Origin: an uncultured Holophagaceae bacterium
GTDB lineage: Bacteria; Acidobacteriota; Holophagae; Holophagales; Holophagaceae
Direction: 5' to 3'
Assembly: GCA_903857495.1 (NCBI GenBank)
Contig: CAIOFF010000061.1
Span: 1 to 64,000, forward strand
DNA: 64,000 nt
The notes under the pieces are model-generated. The model had not been told where the DNA came from, ran no database searches, and saw only the letters and a list, made by a program, of their open reading frames with translations. Below are positions 19,032 through 28,083 of this stretch, in pieces (position 1 is the first letter of the stretch; every line of letters begins with the position of its first letter). The position numbers and the translations under genes are program-made.

Positions 19032-19901
19032 ATGGCGCTGAGCAAATGGACCTTCACCGTGACACCCGAGGACGCGGAGCTGCGCCTGGATCAGCTCATC
19101 GCCAAGCGCACGGAGCTGTCCCGGCGCTCGGCCCGGGAGGCCCTCAAGCTGGGCGGCGTCCAGGTGGACCGCAAGCGGGTGAAGGTGGCGGGCAAGCTGG
19201 TGAAGGCGGGTCTGGAGATCCGCGTCGCCTTTGATCCGGACCTGCCAGCGGTACCCACCATGCCCATCCCCATCGTCTTCGAGGACGCCTGGCTCATCGC
19301 CGTGGACAAGCCCGCGGGCATCGCCACCCAGGGCACCTGGGCCACGGATCGCCATGACCTGCTGGCCCTGCTGAAGGCCCAGCGCCCGGACCTGCAGACC
19401 TTCCTGCACCACCGCCTGGACCAGGGCACCTCGGGCCTGCTGGTGCTGGCCAAGGATCCCAAGGCGAACAAGGGCCTGGCCGAGGCCTTCGCCTCCCGGG
19501 ACCTGGTGAAGCTCTACCTGGCGCGGCTCTCAGAGCCCCTGGAGGCCTGCACGGTCAAGGTCCCCATCGGCCGCCTGCGGGGCGCGGATCCCGGCCGCTT
19601 CGGCTGCGAGGGAGACCTCAGGGACCCCAAGTCCGCCCACACGGACTTCCGCCCGGCCACCGCCGAAGAGACCGCAGGCCTGGTGCCCGGCCACTGGGTC
19701 GTGGCGCGCATCCACACGGGCCGCACCCACCAGATCCGCGTGCACCTCGTCCACCTGGGCCACCCCATTCTGGGCGACGGCCTCTACGGCGGCGCCCCCT
19801 CGGACCGCCTCTGGCTCCACGCCTGGCGCCTGGGCCTCAACCACCCCGTCACCGGCGAGCCCCTGCTGCTGGAGGCCCCGCCGGTCCGGTTCCGGGCATG
19901 A
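19032..19901 (+). CDS. RluA-family 23S rRNA/tRNA pseudouridine synthase
   Basis: A 289-residue protein with an N-terminal S4 RNA-binding domain (LRLDQLIAKR, SRRSAREALKLGGVQVD) and an RluA catalytic domain. The catalytic aspartate sits in HHRLDQGTSGLLVLAK; the C-terminal IHTGRTHQIRVHL, LGHPILGDGLYG are typical. It converts specific uridines of structured RNA to pseudouridine. Which site (RluC/RluD-like or tRNA) cannot be decided from motifs alone. Its stop overlaps the start of the next gene (ATGA), so the two are translationally coupled. Confidence 0.93.
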   Translation: MALSKWTFTVTPEDAELRLDQLIAKRTELSRRSAREALKLGGVQVDRKRVKVAGKLVKAGLEIRVAFDPDLPAVPTMPIPIVFEDAWLIAVDKPAGIATQGTWATDRHDLLALLKAQRPDLQTFLHHRLDQGTSGLLVLAKDPKANKGLAEAFASRDLVKLYLARLSEPLEACTVKVPIGRLRGADPGRFGCEGDLRDPKSAHTDFRPATAEETAGLVPGHWVVARIHTGRTHQIRVHLVHLGHPILGDGLYGGAPSDRLWLHAWRLGLNHPVTGEPLLLEAPPVRFRA

Positions 19902-20863
19902 CCGGAAGCTCCCGGCGCGCCGCCAGGCACCTCTGGCCGAGGAGCCTGGGCATTGCCCTCCTGGCTTGGGGCACGGTGGCTGGGACTGCCGCGGAAGACT
20001 CGATCGATCGGGTCGCAACCCTCTCCGTCACCCCCATCGCTGTCGAGCGCTTCACCCGACCCGGTCCCCTGGCGGGCGTGGTGGCGCGGATCAACCTCCG
20101 GGATCCCCGGGTCGCCGTGAAGGTCCTCATGGCGGACGGCCTCGGCCCCGGCGGTGGGAAGGACTGTGCGGGGCGCCTCGAGGTACCCAGCGCCCTGGCC
20201 CGCAAGCACGACCTCGCCGTGGCCCTGAACGCCAGCTACTTCCGGGCCGAGCCCAAGGCGGGCGCAGCGCCGCCCGTGACCTACTTCGTCGGCAACTGCG
20301 GCACGCCCGTGGGCTGGCACGTCGCCGAGGGGCAGGTGCGCACCCGCCCCGTCGAAGCCCGCTTCGAGGCCGCCTTCGTGGTCCATGCCTCCGGTCGCGC
20401 CACCCTGCATGCCCGCCTCCACGAGCTGCCAGCGGATGCGCGCTTTGCGGTCAGCGGCAGCGCCCTGGTGCTGGAGGAGGGCCGCGTGCTCACCCACCGC
20501 AAGGACACCGTCCGCCACCCCCGCAGCGCCGTGGGCCTTAGCGCCGACAGCGGGACCCTATTCCTCGTGGCGGTGGACGGCCGCCAGGAGGGCCACAGCC
20601 GCGGGGCCACCCTGGCCGAGTTGGGCGAGCTGATGAAGGCCTTCGGCGCCGCAGACGCCCTCAACCTGGACGGCGGCGGCAGCACCGCGCTGGTCGTCAA
20701 GGACCGCGCCACTGGGGTCTTCACGGTGGCGAACCGCCCCTCCGGACTGGCCTCGGACCTTCCGGGCCTGCCCGTGGAACGCCCCGTGGTGGATGTCCTG
20801 GGTGTGGTGCTGCGGGAGGCGCCAGCCCCTCGGCAGAAGCCCGCGGAAGCTCCAGGTGGCTGA
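19898..20863 (+). CDS. Exported phosphodiester glycosidase-family (NAGPA-like) protein
   Basis: About 321 residues with a signal peptide (LGIALLAWGTVAGTAAED) and the NAGPA/DUF2233 fold. Diagnostic segments are ALNASYF near 115, HPRSAVGLS, and ALNLDGGGSTALVV near 265, followed by a conserved VANRPS. Characterised members remove sugar-1-phosphate caps from polysaccharides, or GlcNAc from mannose-6-phosphate in animals. A periplasmic role in glycan or teichoic/exopolysaccharide processing is inferred. The ATG overlaps the TGA of the pseudouridine synthase gene. Confidence 0.88.
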   Translation: MTGSSRRAARHLWPRSLGIALLAWGTVAGTAAEDSIDRVATLSVTPIAVERFTRPGPLAGVVARINLRDPRVAVKVLMADGLGPGGGKDCAGRLEVPSALARKHDLAVALNASYFRAEPKAGAAPPVTYFVGNCGTPVGWHVAEGQVRTRPVEARFEAAFVVHASGRATLHARLHELPADARFAVSGSALVLEEGRVLTHRKDTVRHPRSAVGLSADSGTLFLVAVDGRQEGHSRGATLAELGELMKAFGAADALNLDGGGSTALVVKDRATGVFTVANRPSGLASDLPGLPVERPVVDVLGVVLREAPAPRQKPAEAPGG

Positions 20864-20878
20864 AGAAACCCAGGCGGG

Positions 20879-21307
20879 TCAGGCCTGCGGGAAGAGCTGG
20901 CGGAACGCCTCGGGCACCTTGGCCTTCTTGCGGGCCTGGTAGTCGAAGAACACGATGCCGGTCTTGCCGCGGGCCACCTCCCGGCCGGATTCCCGCTCAG
21001 CCAGCCGCCAGATGAAATCGCAGCCGTAGTCGTGGAAGTCCTCCACGCCCATCTCGACCACCATGACTTCGCCATGGAAGGCCTCTGAGCGGTACTGCAC
21101 GGCGGCATCCCGGGCGATGATGCCCCGTCCCGCCACATCGAGCTCCGAGTAGCCCAGGGACTTGAGGTAGCGCAGGCGGGCCTCGGACACCAGGCCCAGC
21201 ACCTGGGCGTTGTCGAGATGGTTGCCGTAGTTGATGTGCCCGATCAGCAGCGGGATCTCGGTGGCAAACGGGAACTGGGCAGGCAGCTCAATGCGGATAC
21301 GGGCCAT
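20879..21307 (-). CDS. Hotdog-fold acyl-CoA thioesterase (4HBT family)
   Basis: A 142-residue single hotdog domain (FPFATEIPLLIGHINYGNHL, then LRYLKSLGYSELDVAGRGII and EAFHGEVMVVEMGVEDF). It probably hydrolyses acyl-CoA thioesters in the cytoplasm; the substrate is not predictable. The ATG giving MARIRIELP has GGAGG upstream at 9 bases; an upstream extension to 21376 is unlikely. It is convergent with the NAGPA-like gene, separated by only 15 bp. Confidence 0.88.
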   Translation of the reverse strand: MARIRIELPAQFPFATEIPLLIGHINYGNHLDNAQVLGLVSEARLRYLKSLGYSELDVAGRGIIARDAAVQYRSEAFHGEVMVVEMGVEDFHDYGCDFIWRLAERESGREVARGKTGIVFFDYQARKKAKVPEAFRQLFPQA

Positions 21308-21407
21308 GGGTGAGGGCCTCCAGGCAGCAGGCGCGGGCCGATGCCAGGGGCGAACATAGCATGGTCGCCGGCACACTCCTGGCGGCGCGAAGGCCAGTGC
21401 TTCCGCC

Positions 21408-21605
21408 TCAGACCGCCTGCGCCCGGCTGTGCAGCGCCTCGAGGACTTCGGGCTTGTGGTCCAGCAGCAGCTTCATCAACGCCAGCGGCGGTGCGGGAGT
21501 CGCTTTGATCATGATCTTGCCTGGGACGGGCGACAGGGCGACGACCACCCCCATGCGGCCAGCCAAGTCCAGGATCTCGGTCGCGGCCATGGTGTCAATG
21601 GACAT
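21408..21605 (-). CDS. Stand-alone TubC_N-docking-domain-like small protein
   Basis: Sixty-five codons with a gggagga ribosome-binding site. The sequence ILDLAGRMGVVVALSPVPGK, then LMKLLLDHKPEVLEALHSR matches the layout of TubC N-terminal docking domains (helix, beta-hairpin, helix with a HKPELL-type motif). In NRPS/PKS systems that domain mediates subunit docking. Free-standing copies are also found in mobile or accessory regions with unknown roles. No NRPS or PKS gene is in the window. The family assignment rests on motif memory. Confidence 0.6.
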   Translation of the reverse strand: MSIDTMAATEILDLAGRMGVVVALSPVPGKIMIKATPAPPLALMKLLLDHKPEVLEALHSRAQAV

Positions 21606-21783
21606 TGGTCCTCCCTCTTATCCTTCCATTCCTTGTTGCTAGGCGATGTCACTGGGAACTGGCGCGGTGCGGTTAGATCAACCTACCTCCCCGGAGCAGG
21701 GATCTCCATACGCTCGATTACGTGTTGAGAGGGGTTTCTTAGAGGTTCATCCGGGTTTTCTGGGAGAGGAGGCTACAAAGGCG

Positions 21784-22017
21784 CTCCACGAAGAACACGA
21801 AGACGCCCTGCGGGCGCAGGAAGCACACGAATGCGCCCGGACTCACCCCGGGCATCCCCAAGGGGGCGGCGGCTGGCTGCGGCCCCAAAAAGCCGTTCCA
21901 GCCGCCGCCCCCTTGGCCGGTCGCACGCGACCGGGGGCCCCCGGCCCGGATGCCCTGTCGGCGCGATGACCGCGCCTTCGTGCCCCTTCGGGTCTGTGCT
22001 TCGTGTCCTTTGTGGAG
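21784..22017. repeat. R5: 234-nt nested inverted repeat with cacgaag arms
   Basis: The outer arms are ctccacgaagaacacgaag (21784-21802) and cttcgtgtcctttgtggag (21999-22017), pairing 17 of 19. Inside lie ccaagggggcggcggctgg (21858-21876) with its perfect 19-bp complement (21898-21916), and a tight 8-bp stem ccggtcgc/gcgaccgg (21917-21934). The arms belong to the same family as the acaaagaac arrays at 46762 and 53974. This fills most of the 528-bp gap between 21606 and 22133; nothing else was recognised in that gap. The G+C and nesting suggest a folded nucleic acid, but no known RNA family was identified. Confidence 0.8.
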
Positions 22018-22133
22018 ATTCTTGCAAGCCTAATTTGGCGGAGCAAGGCCGATAACCAGGTTCAGCGAGACCCGGACATGCCGTTGGGGCGCCCCTGTCC
22101 CCGGATTGCCACCACCCCGGCTATGCTCGGCTC

Positions 22134-23081
22134 ATGCAGCTGCCGATCCTCTTCAACCCCGCCTCGGGCACCTCGCCCAAGGACCCGGACACGCTGCTGC
22201 GGCCCCTGCCGAAGGAGCTGCGGGACCGGGTGGAGGCGCTGCCCTTCGGACCGCCCTGGGACTTCGACGCGCCCATCGCGCAGGCGGTCGCGGCCGGGGG
22301 ACCGCTCTTCGTCTGGGGCGGGGACGGGACCGTGCACCACGCGGCCCAGGCCCTGGTGGACCGGGGCTGTCCCGTGCCCCTGGCGGCCCTTCCCGGCGGC
22401 AGCGGCAACGGACTGGTCCACGGCCTCCGCACGCCCCTGGAGCCCTCGGGCGCCCTGCAGCGGCTGCTGGAAGGCCGGGAGCTCAGGATGGACCTGCCCC
22501 GCCTGGATGGGGTCTGTTTCCTGAACATCTGCGGCACCGGGTTCGAGGCTGCCGTGGCCCACCGCTTCGACAGCCTGCCCGGGCGGGGGTTCAGCACCTA
22601 CGCCCAGGCCTGCTGGCAGCTCTGGCGCACCTGGCAGGAGGCGGGGCTCACCTGGGACGCCGAGCCGCTGCCCACGCCACCGACCTCTGGGCGCCTCGAG
22701 CGCATCCGCGCCGCCCTTCACGCGACCCCGCCCGTCCTGCCGACGACCGCCTGGAGCCTCAGCTTCGCCAACCTGCCGACCTTCGGCAATGGCCTCTGGA
22801 TCGCCCCCGGGGCCGACCCCACGGACGGGATTCTGCAGTGGGCCACCCTGGCGCGGCCGGGCTGGCTGGCGCTGGCCTCGGAGGTGCCCCAGCTCTTCCG
22901 GGAGGGGGGCACCACGCCGCTCCGGCGGGAAGGCCGAGTGCGTAGCGCCCTGCTGCGCCTGGAGCGTCCCCTGCCCTGGCACCTGGACGGCGAGCCCGCC
23001 CCCGAGCGCGACCGCGCCGAGCTCAGCGTCGAGCCCCGCGCCTTCCGCATGCAGGTGACGGACGCTTGTCCCTGGACCTGA
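22134..23081 (+). CDS. Diacylglycerol/sphingosine-kinase-family lipid kinase (YegS/DgkB-like)
   Basis: A 315-residue protein with the NTP-binding motifs FNPASGTSPK, FVWGGDGTVHHAAQAL and ALPGGSGNGLVHGL of the DAGK catalytic domain. The C-terminal half shows the beta-rich domain (FLNICGTGFEAAVA, FGNGLWIAPGADPTDG). It phosphorylates a lipid, probably diacylglycerol or a related membrane lipid, using ATP at the inner membrane face. It is monocistronic, ending at a strong bidirectional terminator shared with the convergent gene. Confidence 0.9.
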   Translation: MQLPILFNPASGTSPKDPDTLLRPLPKELRDRVEALPFGPPWDFDAPIAQAVAAGGPLFVWGGDGTVHHAAQALVDRGCPVPLAALPGGSGNGLVHGLRTPLEPSGALQRLLEGRELRMDLPRLDGVCFLNICGTGFEAAVAHRFDSLPGRGFSTYAQACWQLWRTWQEAGLTWDAEPLPTPPTSGRLERIRAALHATPPVLPTTAWSLSFANLPTFGNGLWIAPGADPTDGILQWATLARPGWLALASEVPQLFREGGTTPLRREGRVRSALLRLERPLPWHLDGEPAPERDRAELSVEPRAFRMQVTDACPWT

Positions 23082-23114
23082 CACAGAAACGGCCCCGTCG
23101 GGGCCGTTTCTGTG
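23082..23114. terminator. Bidirectional terminator between convergent genes
   Basis: A perfect 15-bp stem cacagaaacggcccc / ggggccgtttctgtg with a 3-nt loop gtc starts at the last base of the lipid-kinase stop codon region. The convergent gene stops at 23133. A G-rich rather than T-rich tail follows on the plus strand. Confidence 0.8.
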
Positions 23115-23132
23115 ATGGGGAAAGACGGGGGA

Positions 23133-23987
23133 TCAGTGCGGGAAGACCGCCGGGCCGGTCAGGCTGCGGCCGCGGAACTCGGCGCTGACGCTGGGGGTGG
23201 CGCCCCACAGGCCCACGACCATCTTCACCTGGCTGAGGTCCACGGAGCTGGGGTTCCAGTCCCGGCGCACCATCAGGGTGTAGGGGTATTTAGCGTCGGA
23301 CCACCAGGCGGGATCATCGACGATGACGTAGACCGCCGTCGCCTCCTTCCCCGGGTTCTTGTAGGTCAGGAGCACCGGCTGGTGGGCGATGGAGCCCTGC
23401 AGCATGCCGGGGCCGGGCTGGCCCCACTTGTCCACCATCATCAGCCGGAACCAGCCCAGCTTCTCGTGCTGCACCTCCACCTGCACGGTGCCGCCGGCGG
23501 GCACGGCCAGGCCGTAGGCGCGCCAGCCCGCGGGGGTCTGGACGAAATCGGTGAGGGCATCCACGCCGTCCCCGAGGGGGGTCACAGGAATGAAGCCACG
23601 CCGGGAGAGCCACTGGATCTCGGCCATGAGGTCCCGGTGCCGCCAGTAGCCCATGTCAGGCAGGACACCGCAGCGCTTCCAGGCTGGCGGGATCACCACC
23701 TGGGTGCCCCCGATGAGCCCCACGTTCGACAACCGGATCCCTCCGGTGGGCCGCCGCTGGTCCACGGTCCGCTGGGCCGGGCGGGGGTGGCCTACGCGGC
23801 CTTCGGTCCCCATGGACCGGGTCGGTGCGGCGGACGCGGGGGGTGGCGCCGGCGGGGCATCCCGGGCGGGCTGGGGCTGCGGACGCTGCACTCTGCCCTC
23901 CTGTGGCGAAGCGCCACAGATGGCCGAGGCCAGAGCCAGGATCATAACGACGCTCATCACACGATGTTGAGTTCCTCGAGTCTGCAT
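23133..23987 (-). CDS. Secreted hypothetical protein
   Basis: About 284 residues from an ATG (MQTRGTQHR) preceded by gagaggtg. A signal peptide ([20 protein letters not shown]) leads to a Pro/Ala-rich linker (about 30-75). A globular part follows with [19 protein letters not shown], a beta-rich segment [23 protein letters not shown] and [18 protein letters not shown] do not recognise a family. The beta-rich part around a polar-surface VDDPAWW suggests a carbohydrate-binding or PEGA/discoidin-like fold, but that is a guess. It is divergent from murC and convergent with the lipid kinase. Confidence 0.7.
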   Translation of the reverse strand: MQTRGTQHRVMSVVMILALASAICGASPQEGRVQRPQPQPARDAPPAPPPASAAPTRSMGTEGRVGHPRPAQRTVDQRRPTGGIRLSNVGLIGGTQVVIPPAWKRCGVLPDMGYWRHRDLMAEIQWLSRRGFIPVTPLGDGVDALTDFVQTPAGWRAYGLAVPAGGTVQVEVQHEKLGWFRLMMVDKWGQPGPGMLQGSIAHQPVLLTYKNPGKEATAVYVIVDDPAWWSDAKYPYTLMVRRDWNPSSVDLSQVKMVVGLWGATPSVSAEFRGRSLTGPAVFPH

Positions 23988-24047
23988 CGCACACCTCTCT
24001 CGGTTGGTTCGACAGTCCATGTTGCCAGACCCATGCCATGAACGATC

Positions 24048-24069
24048 GATAAGGTATCCTGGCCTTATC
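24048..24069. promoter_or_regulatory. Inverted repeat gataagg/ccttatc upstream of murC
   Basis: Seven-base arms gataagg (24048-24054) and ccttatc (24063-24069) with an 8-base loop lie 19 bp before the murC GTG start, in the region divergent from the secreted hypothetical. It could be an operator or a short 5' leader hairpin close to the ribosome-binding site. Confidence 0.35.
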
Positions 24070-24087
24070 AAACATGGGAGTCGCCAC

Positions 24088-25455
24088 GTGTTCGGCAAGA
24101 TCCAGCGCATCCATTTCGTGGGCATCGGCGGCATCGGCATGTCCGGCATCGCCGAGGTGCTCGCCAACCTGGGCTACCAGGTCTCCGGCTCGGACCTGAA
24201 GGAGAGCGCCGTCACCCAGCGCCTCCGCGGGCTCGGCATCATCGTCCACCTGGGTCACCAGGGCAGCGCCATCGAAGGCGCGCAGGTCGTGGTCATCAGC
24301 TCCGCCGTGAAGGGGGACAACCCCGAGGTCGTGGCGGCCCATGCGGCGAAGGTGCCGGTGATTCCGCGCGGCGAGATGCTGGCGGAGCTCATGCGCATGA
24401 AATACGGTATCGCCGTGGCGGGTTCCCACGGCAAGACCACCACCACCAGCATGGTGGCGCAGGTGCTCAGCCAGGGCGGCATCGACCCCACCATCGTCAT
24501 CGGCGGCAAGCTCGGCACCATCGGCAGCAACGCCAAGCTGGGCAAGGGCCCCTTCCTGGTGGCCGAGGCCGACGAGAGCGACGGCAGCTTCCTCATGCTG
24601 AACCCCACCCTGGCCGTCATCACCAACATCGACCGGGAGCACCTGGACCACTACAAGGACCTGGAGGAGATCCAGGAGGCCTTCGTGACCTTCGCCAACA
24701 AGGTGCCGTTCTACGGGTCGGTCTTCCTGTGCATGGACGATCCCAACGCCGCCGCGGTGCGCCCCCGCCTGAAGCGCCGGGTCTACACCTACGGCACCCA
24801 CCCCCAGGTGGACATCCGCGCCCGGGAGATCCGCCAGGAGGGCTTCCGCACCCACTTCAAGCTGAAAGCCCACGGCAAGGATCTGGGCGCCTTCAGCCTC
24901 GGCGTGCCGGGCCACCACATGGTGCTGAACGCCCTGGCGGCCATCGGCATCGCCCTGGAGCTCGACGTCGACCCCGAGGTCATCCGGGCCAGCCTGGCCA
25001 GCTTCACCGGCGCCGACCGGCGCTTCCACCTCAAAGGCGAGCGGGACGGTGTGCTGGTGGTGGACGACTACGGCCACCATCCCACGGAGATTGCCGCCAC
25101 CCTGGCCGCGGCCCGGGCGGGCTTCCCCGAGCGCCGCCTTGTGGCAGCCTTCCAGCCCCACCGCTACAGCCGCACCAAGGCGCTGCTGGACGAGTTCGGC
25201 ACGGCCTTCTTCGAGGCGGACGTGGTGGTGGTCACGGACATCTACCCCGCCGGCGAGCAGCCCATCCAGGGCATCACGGGCGCCGTCGTGGCTGAGACCC
25301 TGCGCTCCCACGGCCAGAAGGAGGTCCACCTGGTGGGCCGGGTGGAGGACCTGCCCCAGGCCCTCCAGAGCCTCACCACCAGCGGAGACCTGCTCATCAC
25401 CTTCGGCGCGGGCTCCATCACCACGGTCGGTCCGGCCTTCCTGGATCTGGCCTGA
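24088..25455 (+). CDS. murC: UDP-N-acetylmuramate--L-alanine ligase
   Basis: 455 residues, the normal MurC length, adding L-Ala to UDP-MurNAc with ATP in the cytoplasm. Seen are the N-terminal [17 protein letters not shown], the ATP loop [14 protein letters not shown] (near 112), [19 protein letters not shown] and [16 protein letters not shown], then FQPHRYSRT. The GTG giving [10 protein letters not shown] has gggag 7 bases upstream; the longer frame from 24004 is not used. The gene is outside a dcw/mur cluster here. The next gene starts 2 bases after its stop. Confidence 0.95.
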   Translation: MFGKIQRIHFVGIGGIGMSGIAEVLANLGYQVSGSDLKESAVTQRLRGLGIIVHLGHQGSAIEGAQVVVISSAVKGDNPEVVAAHAAKVPVIPRGEMLAELMRMKYGIAVAGSHGKTTTTSMVAQVLSQGGIDPTIVIGGKLGTIGSNAKLGKGPFLVAEADESDGSFLMLNPTLAVITNIDREHLDHYKDLEEIQEAFVTFANKVPFYGSVFLCMDDPNAAAVRPRLKRRVYTYGTHPQVDIRAREIRQEGFRTHFKLKAHGKDLGAFSLGVPGHHMVLNALAAIGIALELDVDPEVIRASLASFTGADRRFHLKGERDGVLVVDDYGHHPTEIAATLAAARAGFPERRLVAAFQPHRYSRTKALLDEFGTAFFEADVVVVTDIYPAGEQPIQGITGAVVAETLRSHGQKEVHLVGRVEDLPQALQSLTTSGDLLITFGAGSITTVGPAFLDLA

Positions 25456-25457
25456 GC

Positions 25458-28076
25458 ATGGCGCTGCGGCCCCTGCCTGCCCTCGTCGCCCTGCTCGTCG
25501 CCGCGCCCCTGGCCGCGAGCCTGCCCGCAGGGCTGCTGCCCGCCTCGGACCCCCGGCCTGACGTACCCCCGCCCAGCCTCGGCGCCCGCTACACACCGCA
25601 GGACGAGCTGCTGGCCTACGTCCGCGCCCTGGCCGCCGCGGCCCCGGACCGGGTGAAGCTGACCACGCTGAACCGCACCGAGGAAGGCCGGGAGCAGCCC
25701 TTCCTGGTGATCACGTCCCCCGCGAACCTGCGGCGCCTCGACGAGCTGGTGGCCCTCAACGCCAAGCTGGCGGACCCCCGGACCTGCACCGAGGACGAGG
25801 CCAAGCGCATCACCGAGACCAACCCCGTCTTCGTGTGGCTCGGCTACTCCGTCCACGGGGCCGAGGCCTCTGGCTCCGAGGCGGCCCTGGCCGTGGCCTA
25901 CCACTTTGCCGCGGCCCGCTCGCCGGAAGTGCTTGGGCAGCTCGACCGGGTGGTGCTGCTGCTGGACCTGACCCAGAACCCGGACGGCCGGGCGCGCCAT
26001 CTCCAGGCCGTGACCGAGGCCACCACGCCCTTCAACGTCAGCGATCCCCAGGACGCGCAGAACACGGCCCGCTGGCCCGGGGGCCGCTTCAACCACCGCC
26101 TCTTCGACCTCAACCGCGACTGGGCCTGGCAGACCCAGGGCGAGTCCCGCGCCAAGACCGCCGCGTTCCTGCGCTGGCGGCCCCAGGTGGTGGCGGATGT
26201 CCACGAGATGTGGCCCGAGACCACCTACTACTTCCCGCCCACCATGCAGCCCATCCACGAGGCGCTGCCCGGGGCCGCGTCCAACCACTGGCAGGCCGCC
26301 TTCGGCACGGGTCTGGCCAAGGCCTTCGACGCCCGGGGCTGGGCCTACTTCCGCCGGGATGTGTTCGACCTGTTCTATCCCGGCTACGGCGACAGCTGGC
26401 CAACCTTCCACGGGGCCGTGGGCATGACCTTCGAAGCGGCGGGGCAGTCCGGCCTGGCCTACAAGCGCCTGGATGGCGAGACCACCACCCTGGAGAGCCG
26501 CCTGCACCGCCACACCACCGCCAGCCTGGCCACGGTGGCCACCGCCGCCGCCGAGCGTCAGGCCCTGCTCTGGGACTTCCAGCGCGCCCGACGCGAGCGC
26601 GTCGCCCAGGGGGACCGGGCCGGCGCCTTTCTGCTGGCCGAGGGGGAAGATCCAGGCCGCACCCGCGCCCTGGTGGCCCTGCTGGAGCGCAACGGCCTCG
26701 AGGTGCAGCGCACCGCCACCGACCTGTCCACGGAAGGGCTCGAGCCCATCGGCCTGGCCCGCGCCGCCACCCTGCCCGCCGGCAGCTACCTGGTGGCCCT
26801 GGACCAGCCCAGCGGCGGTCTCGCCCAGGCCCTCCTGGAAGGCGAAGCCAAGATGGGCCCCAAGCCCACCTACGACCTCTCGGCCTGGAGCCTGCCCCTG
26901 GCCTTCCACGTGCCCGCCTGGCGCGCCAAGACGAAGCCCAAGGTCGCCGCGGCCAGCCCTGCCCCTCCCGCGACCGCGGACCTGCCCGAGGCCACCTGGG
27001 GCTACCTGCTGCCCGCAGGCCTGGAAGGCACCGAGCGGACCCTCGCCACGCTGCTGGAGGAGGGATTCAAGGCCACGGCCCTGGCCGAGCCCGCCCTGCT
27101 GCGCGGTCAGACCCTGGGCGCCGGCACCCTCATCCTGCCCCTGCGCACCAATGCGGCCAACCTGCGGGCGCGGCTGCAGGAGCTCTCCCGCCGGAACGGT
27201 CACCCGGTGCTGGCCACGGACACGGCCATGATGGCCTCGGGCCCGGACCTGGGCTCCAATCGAACCTTGCTCCTGAAGGCGCCGCGCATCGCCGTGCTCA
27301 TGGACCGGCCCGCCAACCCCATGGCCTTCGGCGCCGTGGCGCACACCCTCATCGAAGCGGGCCTGCCCTTTGTGCAGCTCCGCGCGGACCGCCTGGGCGG
27401 CACCGCCCTGGCCCGGTTCACCCACGTGGTCCTGGTGGACGACGGGGCCCAGGGCAAGGGCTGGCAGCGCAGCCTCGGCGAGGGCGGCGCGGCCAAGCTG
27501 AAGGCCTGGCTCCAGGAGGGCGGCAGCCTGCTGGCCTTCCAGGGCGGAGCGGCCTACGCCTCCCGGGCGGGCCTCACCGCCACGGGCTTCCACCTGCTGG
27601 GCAAGGAGGCCGAGGAGGCCCGCCTGAAGGAGAAGGATCCCAAGCGCGAGACTCCCAAGGCGGATCCCGCGGAGCTGGTGCAGCCCTGGGACAAGCGGGA
27701 CGACCGCGCCCTGGCCGAGAGCATCCCCGGCACCTACCTGAAGGCCCGGGTGGATGGCAGCCACCCCCTGGCCTGGGGCCTCCACGCCGGCCAGGGCGCC
27801 GCGGTGCTGGATGTCAACGACCCCATCCTCGAGCTGAGCGCTGGCGGCGAGAACCCGCTCCACTACGCCAAGGAGGACCTCAAGGTCTCGGGCCTGCTGC
27901 CCAAGGCCCTGGAGGCGCGCCTGCAGCAGAGCGCCTACGCCCTGCGCGAGCACTCCGGCCAGGGTGCGGTCATCCTGGTGGCGGGCGACCCGGTCTTCCG
28001 GGCCCAGGCACCTTTCACCCGGCGCCTGTTCTTCAACGCCATCTTCTTCGGCGCCTACCGTCCCACCCCGGAGTAG
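25458..28076 (+). CDS. Secreted M14-family zinc metallocarboxypeptidase
   Basis: 872 residues with a signal peptide (ALVALLVAAPLAASLPAG). The M14 catalytic domain covers about 45-340. Zinc ligands are seen as His133 and Glu136 (YSVHGAEASGSEAA) and His249 (VVADVHEMWPE); LTQNPDGRARH and LFDLNRDWAWQ are typical of the bacterial subfamily. The remaining 500 residues carry an amidotransferase/ThuA-like segment (RIAVLMDRPANPM and LKAWLQEGGSLLAFQGG). It probably trims peptides in the periplasm or medium. It lies directly behind murC, possibly co-transcribed, so a link to peptidoglycan peptides is conceivable but unproven. Confidence 0.88.
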   Translation: MALRPLPALVALLVAAPLAASLPAGLLPASDPRPDVPPPSLGARYTPQDELLAYVRALAAAAPDRVKLTTLNRTEEGREQPFLVITSPANLRRLDELVALNAKLADPRTCTEDEAKRITETNPVFVWLGYSVHGAEASGSEAALAVAYHFAAARSPEVLGQLDRVVLLLDLTQNPDGRARHLQAVTEATTPFNVSDPQDAQNTARWPGGRFNHRLFDLNRDWAWQTQGESRAKTAAFLRWRPQVVADVHEMWPETTYYFPPTMQPIHEALPGAASNHWQAAFGTGLAKAFDARGWAYFRRDVFDLFYPGYGDSWPTFHGAVGMTFEAAGQSGLAYKRLDGETTTLESRLHRHTTASLATVATAAAERQALLWDFQRARRERVAQGDRAGAFLLAEGEDPGRTRALVALLERNGLEVQRTATDLSTEGLEPIGLARAATLPAGSYLVALDQPSGGLAQALLEGEAKMGPKPTYDLSAWSLPLAFHVPAWRAKTKPKVAAASPAPPATADLPEATWGYLLPAGLEGTERTLATLLEEGFKATALAEPALLRGQTLGAGTLILPLRTNAANLRARLQELSRRNGHPVLATDTAMMASGPDLGSNRTLLLKAPRIAVLMDRPANPMAFGAVAHTLIEAGLPFVQLRADRLGGTALARFTHVVLVDDGAQGKGWQRSLGEGGAAKLKAWLQEGGSLLAFQGGAAYASRAGLTATGFHLLGKEAEEARLKEKDPKRETPKADPAELVQPWDKRDDRALAESIPGTYLKARVDGSHPLAWGLHAGQGAAVLDVNDPILELSAGGENPLHYAKEDLKVSGLLPKALEARLQQSAYALREHSGQGAVILVAGDPVFRAQAPFTRRLFFNAIFFGAYRPTPE

Positions 28077-28083
28077 AACCCCC

